A stretch of DNA of 64,000 nt, from NCBI GenBank assembly GCA_039090855.1, contig CM076995.1:121408270-121472269 (forward strand), read 5' to 3'. Origin of the DNA: Macrothele yani. Lineage: Eukaryota > Arthropoda > Arachnida > Araneae > Macrothelidae. The notes beneath the pieces are model-generated. The model was not told the DNA's origin. It made no database searches and worked only from the letters and a program-made list of their open reading frames with translations. Position numbers and translations under genes: made by a program. This document shows, piece after piece, positions 54,868-64,000 of the stretch (position 1 is the first letter of the stretch; each line of letters starts with the position of its first letter).

Positions 54868-57799
54868 ATGAAAATGGGTAGACACAGAAATAAGAGGACT
54901 CGGAAATCAAATAATTCAAATCCAGTGTCATCGTCCACGGAGCTTACGGTATGTTGCCATCTTTTATTATTATTTTATGTATAAATTTGAACGTGCCTAT
55001 CTCTTAATTTCAGACCGCATGGTTTTCGAAGTGTGCTTATTAGTTTTTGTTCTGCTTTTAGCACTGATTAAACAGAAAGTTAGTTATGTGTGCAGCAAGG
55101 CATGTGAGTTCCGACGATGATGATCTCGAAGAAATTAAATGGAAGGCAGAAATGTCCGAAACTCGACATCAACTTCAATTGAAGACAAAACTTCTGAGTG
55201 AATATGGCCCCAAGTTACGAGATAGTGGAGCGAAACTTAAGGAGGATATTAAGAAGTTGCAAACGAAACTAAAGGAATTGGAACTGCAGGTACGTTGTAG
55301 AGAGGTGGATAGTGGAGATTCCGATGGAGAGAACAATACTGCTAGATCCGCAAAACGAGACGACGAAATTTCGACGACACAAAATGTTCGAGAAGTGAAT
55401 GCATCAGTTGAAAGCATTTGCAGTGATATTAGTAATATAAAAATATCTAAGAACAAAGGCAGGACAGATGATACTAATCATAAGGAACTTGAATATCACG
55501 AGAAGCTATGTAAAAGTGAAACTTGCATCAGTGATACCAAAGAAAAGGAACATGAAAAACACCATGCCATAATGGACAAAGGAACTGGTAAAGGAAATTT
55601 GGCTGCTGAAATTAATTCCCTAAAACTTAAGGCTGTTCAGCAGAGTCAGGACTGCACAAATATAGCTAGAGATAAAATTCCTGTGGGTGACAATTCAGCA
55701 AAAGACTCCAGTCAGCCTTTTCAGGGTACAAAAAAAAGACGTTCATTAATATGCTGAATATAACGTTAAAAAAAAATGAAGGTGAATCAAGTTATTCCCA
55801 AGGAAAATTACAGACTTCTATATCAGATTCTGGGAAAGGATGTCAGAGTAAGTTATCAAAGAATGATGAATATCTGAGTTTCAGTGATTTAGCAAAAGGT
55901 CATGGAAGTGGATCAGAAGTGTCCAAACAAGATCAGGCAAAGTATGGGTCTTATAGAGATAAAAATACAAGACATACGAAATTAACTGAAGCACAGCCCC
56001 TACCTTTGAGTAAAGTTTCATCGAAAAAGACCAGCAGCTTAGGAACTCGCACTGATGTACGTAGGCAGAATCAAGTGAACACGGAAGAAGTTGCTAAACT
56101 TCATACATCGTTAAAAACTCGTCCATCTGAGCAGGATGAAGAAGATGATCCTGAAGGATTAAAAACTAAATTGATGAAGCATCAAAGGCGTGCATTAGCA
56201 TGGTTAATGTGGAGGGAAAACCAATTTCCTAGTGGTGGAATCTTTGCTGATGACATGGGACTTGGTAAAACATTAACTATGCTATCACTAATTCTGAGAA
56301 ATAGTTCTGTTAGCAACAGTGAATCTGTCAGTGACCACAAAATGTGCAAAGCTACGCTTGTAGTTTGTTTGGCTTCTGTTGTTCATCAGTGGAATGAAGA
56401 AGTCAAAAGACATTGCAACAATGGAGTGCTGAATGTGCTAGTTTACCATGGCAAAGATAGGGAAATGAAGTTGTTAAAGTACCATAATTATGATTTAGTT
56501 CTTACAACTTATGGCACTGTTTCATCTGAAGGAAAATGTTTATTAACTGAAGGGACTAAACATCCTCTCCTTTTCCGCTTGCATTGGGAGCGGATTATCT
56601 TAGATGAAGCTCACACGATAAAGAATGAAAAATCAATTACAGCAAAAACCATCTGTCTGCTACTGGCTTCAAAGAAATGGGCTGTCACAGGGACACCCAT
56701 ACATAACAATGTGAAGGACTTGTATTCACTCGTAAAATTTTTGCAATACTCTCCCTTTGACGATTACAAAATATGGCAAAGTTTTGTTGGCTCAGACACC
56801 AAAGAGAGTGAGAAAAGAAGGAACACATTGATCCAGGCTATTCTTTTTAGAAGATCTAAAGAACAATGTGATGAAACTGGGAAAATTTTAGTGCCACTTC
56901 CCAAAAAAACTTTTGTTATCCATGACCTACATTTATCCAATGAAGAAAGAAAAATTTACGAAGAAGTGTACCGTGAGTCCAAAGCGCGTATTATGAGTTA
57001 CATGGAAGCCAAGAATGTGACTACTGATTCTGGTAATAAAAATTTGCTTGTATTTTTGCTTCGTCTTCAGCAGTGCTGTAATCACATTAGCTTACTCAAG
57101 AAACCTGCTGAAGATGATGTATCTTTAAACGATTCTGATGTATTAAATATTACGGACAGCATTGCATCACTTAGTATTGAAGGAGGGGACAATTCAAGAA
57201 AAGCTTCCGACATTAGCTTCACTTTAGATCATATTGAATCCAAAGATGCTTCCTCAGTCTCTTTTCAGAGTACAAAGATGAAAGCACTTATCAAAGAGTT
57301 AAAAGAAATAGAAAAGTCTGATAGTCAGCAGAAAAGCGTTATTGTGTCGCAATGGGTTGGTATGTTAGAAATAGTGGAATTTCATCTAAATGAACATCGC
57401 ATAAAGTGCTGCATAATAAGAGGGAACACCAAACCTGAAGATCGAACAAAGGCTGCCTGCGAATTCAATGAAAATCCAAAAGGACCAAAAATTATGTTAT
57501 TGTCATTAAAAGCTGGTGGTGTGGGGCTCAATCTGATTGGTGGGAATCATTTGTTTCTCCTTGATCATCACTGGAATCCGGCCCTTGAAAATCAAGCCTG
57601 TGATCGAATTTATCGGGTTGGCCAGTTAAGAGATGTAGTGATTCATAAGTTTGTTTGTGTTGATACAATTGAAACAACAATTGTACAGTTTCAAAAGAGA
57701 AAAAATTTTGTTGCTAAAAGTGCATTAGAAGGGGGGAAAAATGTAGTCAACAAGCTTTCTTTTGATGACTTAAAAGAACTTTTTCGCATTGAAACATAG
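54868..57799 (+). CDS. TTF2: TTF2/lodestar-like SNF2-family ATPase (exon 54868-54948, exon 55080-57799; frame change at 55730-55737)
   Basis: Transcription termination factor 2 is a nuclear Swi2/Snf2 ATPase that strips RNA polymerase II from DNA. Exon 1 (27 codons, basic, MGRHRNKRTRKSN) ends at ACG|GTATGT. In-frame joining uses an AG at 55078-55079. The N-terminal helix HQLQLKTKLLSEYGPKL and GAKLKEDIKKLQTKLKELE (55165-55285) matches the conserved pre-ATPase TTF2 helix. The second frame (55751-57799) has an HQRRALAWLMWREN box, Walker A DDMGLGKT (near residue 165), DEAH (near 283), VTGTPIHNN, LLRLQQCCNHISLL, SVIVSQW, AGGVGLNL (near 587) and ACDRIYRVGQ (near 617). All catalytic motifs are present. 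The two frames meet at a run of eight A; one extra A would join them, so either a sequencing/assembly error or a disabling deletion. About 900 codons without an intron suggests a retrocopy or intron loss. C-terminus complete. Confidence 0.85.
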
Positions 57800-59230
57800 C
57801 ACGATACAAATGACAGACATAGTCAGTGTTGTGATATATACAGAAACGGTTCTAAAATCTGCATTTTTTTAAAATTAAATTATACTGAATGACATTTTAT
57901 AGTGATTTATGTGTTCAGAAAAGTTCTAAATTGATTTTTTTATTAATCTTTGCCCCTCAAACAAAAATAAGGGATCTCAGTAATTGCCAGGTTTTACAGC
58001 AGGATGAATAAAAAAATATTTTTTGATTTTGAGAAATGATTCTAAAACCATATTAAATTACATTTTGTGTTTTCAGTGTGCAGAAACAAGTTTTGAATTC
58101 ATTTTATGTAATTTTTGTTTAGTACAAAAATATCAAATTTTGAGATTGTGGCAGAAAGTATTTAAAAAAATTTTGCTGGTTTATATAAATGTTATTTCCA
58201 CTGCTTATCCATGTAGTGAAATCTTTGATATGTTACTGAAGTGATTACATCAAACTTATTTTAAAGGAAAAAAACAGCACAATTTACTGTATAGGGCTGT
58301 AATAGTTGAAATTTAATCATTGTTTGCTGGAAAATATCTCTGTATTTCTAATATGCTATATTTTGCTTATTCTAACACATTATATAATAGAAATTTTGTT
58401 CTGAAAAATAAAATAGGGATTTGTATATGATATTTTCAGTCTGAGCCCTTCGTACGTACGGGAAAAATCTTACCATAAATTGTGCCTAATTGCTGTTTCT
58501 TTAGCGACCTTTCCAATAATATATATATATACCTTTTTTTCTTTATAAAGAATTTAGAATACATTTTTATAATATCCAGTTTCAAACCTAAGTATTAAAA
58601 ATGTGCAGAAATTTCCTTTCTCATAAAATCCTATTCTAAAGGTATATTTTTTTGTAGTGAATAAAGCTGATAAATAATATATAAATGATTTTTTTAAATT
58701 TGTGAGTGGAAATCATTGCAAAATGTGATGAGTCTAGCTTAATTTTCTATGAAAGATAGTTTTTTTTTTCTTCTAAATTTTATATTGTGCATATAGTACT
58801 TGTAAACACTTTTGCTGAGTTTTTTTACTTTTACTTTTTGTCTGGTGTTCAAGAGTATTGATTTTGTATGTGGTTGTGTTGTAAGTATAAGTTTTCAAAT
58901 TCATGTGCTCTTGTAAGGTTTTAAAAGTGTTGATATGTCTGTCTGAAACTTACAGTATTGAATGCACTTGAAAAAAAAAAAGCTCTTTTGGTTGTACATA
59001 GGGAAGAACTTAGTATTTCAGTTCAAAACTTTAGATGTTTTAGTTTAACCACCTAAGTTATGCCAAAATCTTCAGCCACAGTTAGTGAATTAGTAAACTA
59101 AAATTGAAGTTTTTATTAGTACACTGAAACTAAAATTTTATGTGAATTGTGCCAGTAAATTTCAGGAATCGTGATGGCCAAAGGCCCTGAGTAAATAAAA
59201 ATTTGTTTCTTTGAATTGTAATAATATATG
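57800..59230 (+). other. 3' region of the TTF2-like gene
   Basis: AT-rich, no further frame. AATAAA-type signals occur near 58408 and 59195. The latter, AGTAAATAAAAATTTG, is followed by a T/G-rich stretch. Confidence 0.4.
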
Positions 59231-59639
59231 CGAAAGCTCAAGTATTTTAGTTGGAAAATGAATTTCATCTACTTAAATGACTTTTGCTAGCAAATAATAG
59301 CACATTTTCGTTAATAATATTATTAACGTACAGGGGTGATTGTGTTCCGGATATTTCTGGAATTTTTAAAGCAATCAAATCCGGAAATTTTGAAAATCTT
59401 TCCTTTTCATTTTTTTCCTCATAAATGTATGTAATTTTTCCCAGAAACCGCCTGACTTTGCATAGTAAATTGGTTCACATCGATTGTTGTAGCTGCAATG
59501 TGTAAGTACCAACGTTATTGCACAGAGATGTGACTGCCCAGTTTATGACAGTGCCTCACTAAAGCCAGCGGCGCTGCTTTTTCGGCGATCTTGGGATTCC
59601 TCACCATTATCCACGAGGCACATCTCGGAGATCGTTCTT
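59231..59639. other. No recognised feature
   Basis: AT-rich then GC-richer spacer before the second tandem array. Confidence 0.45.
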
Positions 59640-62600
59640 GCTATACTACCGTCCATCCGTCTGTGGACACCATATCTCTGCAACTATTAGTTCAATTTGA
59701 AAAATCCTTTTTGCATTGTGAAGCTTGAAATGTGAGAATGATGATCCTTGCATTCCGTTTTTTTCCGATGCACAACTTTGCCGCTAGAGGGTGTAAGTGC
59801 AGATATCAAAATCAAAATGAATTTTATTGAATATATTTTTGCTTCTAAATATCTGATTAAAAAAATTCTTTCTTCCTTTCGATGCCATTTATAACAGACT
59901 ATTTTAGGCAAAGTATCTTTTTCAACTAACGCATAAGATTTTCCACTAGGGCGTAAAGGTAAATTGCGTTTTTCTGTGTGTATCTGCTTCTAAAACTCCA
60001 ATTTGGAAAATTCTTCCTGCATCAGAAACAGCTTCTCATGAGAAATGTTTTGCATATGATTTCAAATTTTTAGTAAAGAACGGTTTGGCCACCAGAGAGC
60101 GTAAGTGTTTGCCTGCTTCTGATCATGGTTTGTACGCGTCCTGGAATTCCATTTTGTCCTAGAAATGTCCTAAAATTCTGTTACACGTCCTGGAATTTTA
60201 TGCATTCCTGCCTTTTCGTCCCTGCACGATGTTTTGTAGTTGAGGTTTTTTCTACTGTCATAACTTATGTCTGACAAATTTTCTTCCCCAGCCCCTGTAA
60301 AATGCGGGGAAAGGGGCTGTTGGTTTTCTTGTTTGTTAGGAGAACTGAAGCTGCATCTTTTGTGTCGTGCTAATGTTATCACTTTGTCCGACCAAAGAGA
60401 CCATATCTCTGCAATTATTAGTTCATTTTGTAAAATGCTTTTTGTATTTGCAAGCTTAAAATGTGAGAATGATGATCCATGCGTTCCAGGTTTTTTTATG
60501 ATGCACAACTTCGCTGCTAGAGGGCGCAAATGGAGATCTTACTGAAATTAAAATGCGTTTTCTTTTATATATTTACTTCTAAATATCCAATTGAAAATTC
60601 CTTTCGATGACATTTATATCAAAGACTATTTTAGTTGCAGTCCCCTTTTCAAATAATGCATGAATTTTCTGCCAGGAGGCATAAAGCATAAAAGTAAATA
60701 GTGTTTTTTCCAATATCTGCTTCTAAAAGTCTGATTTGAAAAATTCTTTCTGCATCGGATATAGCTCTTGAGCGAGGGGAAATGTTTTGCATATAATTTC
60801 TCATTTTTGGTAAATAATGCTTTGACCACCAGGGGCATAAGTGTTTATTTTTGCTTCTGATGTATTTGCAACAAAATCTGAGCTGGAAACTTGATTGAAG
60901 AAATTCCATCGTTGACCGATACTGTTCACCTCGAACTTTTTGAGAATACCTCCTGCATAAAATAGTGTATAATTTTTCCACCAGGTGGTGTACATGTATA
61001 TCTTATTTTTGTACATATCTGTTTCTAGGAATTAGATTTGAAAAATTCTTTCTTTGTTGGAGAACATTTTCGGTGCCAGATGTTTCTCATATAATTTAAA
61101 ATATTTGTTGACGCACAAGTGCGCCACTAGAGGGCATAAGTTCACGTTTCCGTTTACAGCAATATCTGCGAGACTAAAAACCTGATTGAAAAATGTTCTC
61201 TTTCAATCGGATACTACTATTCTATGAAAACACATTGTCTGTATTATCTTTCCAAAATAATGCGCAATTTCGCTGCTAGGGGGAGCAAATATTTAATATA
61301 TTTTTCTCAATATTTGTGCTTCTAAATGTTAGATTTAAAAAATTCTTTTAACACCAAATACCATTTACCTTATGGAACACTTTAGGTAGGTTTGTGTTTG
61401 AGGAGGTTTGTGGCAGGGGTGCAGAAAATTTTCAGGGCCCAATATTTCCCCAGAACGCAATTTTTTTTTTGTCCAAAATTTCCCCCATAACTGTAGCGGA
61501 CTTTCATACCAGTTTAAGCGAGTATTAGATCTATATGTTGATGATTAAGAACTAATCCTTAAAGCCTATTACTTAAAAATTAAAAAAAACAAAAACAACT
61601 TAATATTTATTTTAGATTCAAAATGTCTGAAACATTTTTGGGTCTAGGTGAAAACAGTGGTATGGCAAAGAGGCTGAAAAATAAACAGCTAAAAAAATAA
61701 TGCAATTAACTATAATTTATTTCATTCTAGTATTTCAGGCATATAATTGTGCCAGATAATTTTACTGAATGAAATTTAAATTACACTTAAATCCTTTGAA
61801 AAATGCATGGGTCATTCACTTTAAAATGTGCGGAACCCCTAATAATTTTTCAGATCGGCGCCTACGACACATAAGCTGCCATTAGTTTCGGAAAAATTTT
61901 ATTAGCATGACTAGTGGTTGTGCCGTACTTATTTTATTACTCGTGCCACACTGTCTACGCCTTGGCATTAGTAAAGTCGTTTGGGCTCGGTGAATCATAT
62001 GCCAGCGGCAGTCTGCAGTATGTCACTGTGCTCATAACCTCTTGTATTTATAACAACATGACATTTTTCAAAATGATTACCTGATTATTGTGCAGTAAAT
62101 TACTCTTATCTCTTGTGTTATACTCATTGTTAATAAGTCAGTTTTTTGTTTTATTATTATTATTACTACTACAATTATTTTTTTACCCGCGGGCAAAAAT
62201 TTCCCCAGAGCTGCCTGCCTTAATTTCCCCCGAACCTCGTTCGCGAGTTCGGACAAATTCTGCACCCCTGGTTTGTGGTTCACAATTCTGCCACTAGGTG
62301 GTGTTTTTGTTCTTTCATTTGCAGCGTATCTCTGCCTCTAAAAACCCTATTGAGAAATTTATTTTTTACTGTATGCCATTCGCTATAATAAAGATGGAGA
62401 GTGAATAAGATTGTTGCTACAATAAGGAGATCCTCTTCAAATAATGTACAACTTTCCTTATAGGGGTTGTTAAGGTCAAGACGTTTTTCTTGCTACCTCT
62501 GCTTCCATGAGACTTATTTGAAAAGTACTTTTTCCTCAGCATAGCTTTTGCCATGAAGAATCTTTTTGCCTGTTTTCAACTTTTTCATTATGCAAAATTA

Positions 62601-62760
62601 TTCTGCTAAAAGGCATAGAGTTATATCATGTTTCCTTCTATATCTCTTTTAACTGTTTGATTTGAAAATCTTTTTGTCTCTACTACCTTTCTTCTGCTAT
62701 GGGAAACGTTTTTGCTCCATCTGTTAATTTTCATAACATACTTTAGCCTCTGGATGAAAA
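59640..62760. repeat. Second tandem array with CTCF-core-like motifs
   Basis: Same unit type as 7620-8760. Motif positions: 59780-59793, 59942-59953, 60086-60101, 60513-60527, 60669-60681, 60823-60837, 60978-60990, 61121-61136 (GCGCCACTAGAGGGCA), 61271-61286 and 62289-62303. It starts at a CCGTCCATCCGTCTG leader near 59650, and a second start of the same kind appears near 60390 (TTTGTCCGACC... then TATCTCTGCAATTATTAG), so a larger block is itself partly duplicated. A hAT element interrupts it. Units beyond about 62460 are poorly preserved. Confidence 0.85.
61414..62270. mobile_element. Non-autonomous hAT element, 857 bp, in the array
   Basis: The left end is CAGGGGTGCAGAAAATTT; the right end read inward is CAGGGGTGCAGAATTTG. 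A perfect 8-bp duplication GTTTGTGG lies at 61406-61413 and 62271-62278. AT-rich, no coding. Confidence 0.95.
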
Positions 62761-63119
62761 GTAGCTGATGCTTTATAAGTAGCTGATTTTTGTTTTTGGG
62801 TTATTTTGACTTTTACTGAAATTTGCTAAAGAATGCTTTATATAAAAATTTGTCATAAAATCAGATTGCTCTCTAGTATCAGAAACTTAAATCTAGTTGT
62901 TTCTTAGTATTTTCTGAGCAAACTAATCACTTTGCATCTCCTATAATTACTTTTCTAATCATGCCCAGTTAAATTGCTTGATCACTTAGTGAATGCATTT
63001 GTACACAGCCCTTGGATTTAAGGTTATCCCATTATTTTCTTTCATTTCACATTGGAAATTTTTGTGCATACTTTGTTTGTTGGCAAGTACAAATTTAAAA
63101 CATAGCTACAACATCAATA
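62761..63119. other. No recognised feature
   Basis: AT-rich spacer between the array and the mariner end. Confidence 0.5.
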
Positions 63120-64000
63120 TGAGGTCCGATCGAAAAGTTCCAAGACTAGGCTGATATACAACAAAGTACTTATGTTACTTAAGTCTGGCTATGATCTCCC
63201 TCAAAGTAGTCTCCTTGGGCAGCGATACACTGCTGCCAGCGTTTTTGCCACTGTTGGAACGCTCCCTGGAAGTCCTGTTCGCGAATCATGTCAAGCACCG
63301 TCTGTGACTCATGCTGGATCTCGTCCACAGTTTCAAAACGGCGACCCTTGAGCTTCATCTTCAGGAACAGAAAGTAGTCGCAGGGGGCCAAATTCTGCAA
63401 GTAAGGCGGGGGAGAAAGAGTACTCATGCTGTTGAGGCTACAAAACTGGCATATTGCTATCGCTCTGTGAGCTGCTGCATTGTCGTGATGGAGCAGAAAA
63501 TCGCCCCTGTGCCACATTTCAGGTCATTTGTGGCAAATGTCCTCCCTAAGATGCCGCAGACCATCTGAGTAAAAAAGGGCAGTGACGGTCTGGCCCTGTG
63601 GGACAAATTCACGGTGCACAACCCCATGAATGTCCACATTTTCAGGGGTTTTGTGTGGATGGTTTCCCTGACCTCTCATCTTTCAGTGCCGCTCTTCAAC
63701 CGCGAGTGCCACTCAAAACACCTCACACGACTCATTGCTTCATTGCCATAAGCCTGCCTCAACATTTCATTCGTGTCTGTTCCTGATTTGCCGACTTTGA
63801 TGCAGAATTTAATGTTCGCTCGCTGCTCTAGTTTTGCAGTCCATATCGAAATCGCCGCTGTGTTCTGCACGTGGTCACCAAATATCATGTAGCACAGCTC
63901 CCGATGTTCACAGAATGACGCCACTCAGCACAGTGACTCGTGAAGATCACTTGCCCTCGGCCGCTGCTCGCGCCTCTGCGTATTGCCATCTGTTGGATTG
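63120..64000 (-). mobile_element. mariner transposon, 3' part (continues beyond the window)
   Basis: TA then TGAGGTCCGATCGAAAAGTT at 63118-63139 is a mariner-type inverted end. The transposase reads on the minus strand toward it. The opposite end was not seen by 64000, so the element is cut by the window edge. Confidence 0.8.
63179..63850 (-). pseudogene. mariner transposase, frameshifted
   Basis: N-terminal HTH part from about 63836 (KLEQRANIKFCIKVGKS, EMLRQAYGNEAMSR, FEWHSRLKSG), then loss of frame near 63676. VWTFMGL and the FVPQG-type region at about 63640-63590 follow in another frame. The catalytic C-half is 63517-63179: second D in LLHHDNAAAHR, third D in LAPCDYFLF (DD34D type), then KLKGRRFETVDEIQ and the ending QGDYFEGD. 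At least two frameshifts and a missing middle segment. Confidence 0.85.

Noticed and set aside
55728..55740. Programmed -1 frameshift site in the TTF2-like gene
   Set aside because: The slippery run is present, but cellular SNF2 genes are not known to use frameshifting, and a missing base in a homopolymer is simpler.
60170..61016. Minus-strand coding frames in the second array
   Set aside because: They are frames through satellite units and repeat with the unit period.

Overview
The window is animal nuclear DNA, most likely from an AT-rich, repeat-rich invertebrate genome (arthropod or chelicerate-like; the species cannot be told from the sequence). Evidence: spliced genes with GT/AG junctions, tRNA-derived SINEs, an RTE-clade LINE, Ty3/gypsy LTR elements, hAT, Tc1 and mariner DNA transposons, and almost no dense coding. 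Host coding sequence is minor: the last exon of an NNMT/PNMT-type methyltransferase (14821-15250), a possible unrecognised two-exon gene on the minus strand (42665-43091), and a nearly intronless gene for a TTF2/lodestar-type SNF2 ATPase (54868-57799) with one frame change at an A8 run.

Layout. 311-3515: decayed RTE LINE in a TA-rich tract. 3840-5222: ~147-bp satellite with a SINE inside. 5239-5786: LTR plus primer-binding-site remnant. 7003-12734: hAT transposon (8-bp target duplication, 7/8 match) holding a decayed minus-strand transposase and a ~154-bp tandem array with CTCF-like motifs. 12822-14530: three SINE copies and two hairpins. 14821-15350: methyltransferase exon. 15394-16012: small hAT element with perfect 8-bp duplication. 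16923-17509: miniature LTR element (TRIM) whose 163-bp LTRs each contain a tRNA-like sequence. 19204-21330: Tc1 fragment and LTR-like debris.

21499-41320 is a nested stack whose insertion edges can be read directly. A hAT element (8-bp duplication GTTCACAT) was entered by gypsy element A (4-bp ATAT). A was entered by a Tc1 element (TA), which itself received a SINE (12-bp duplication), and by gypsy element B (4-bp AGTT). The TRIM shares LTR ends, primer binding site and polypurine tract with A and B, so it is probably their non-autonomous partner.

42660-54250 is mostly SINEs, minisatellites, a Tc1 element (48285-49502) and a 3.85-kb DNA transposon with long inverted ends (50038-53886) of a type I cannot classify. 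After the TTF2-like gene, 59640-62760 is a second CTCF-motif-like array interrupted by a small hAT element with perfect duplication (61414-62270). The window ends inside a minus-strand mariner (63120-64000).

Most sequence here is layered transposons of different ages; apart from the two or three host gene pieces, nearly every coding trace is a broken transposon gene.
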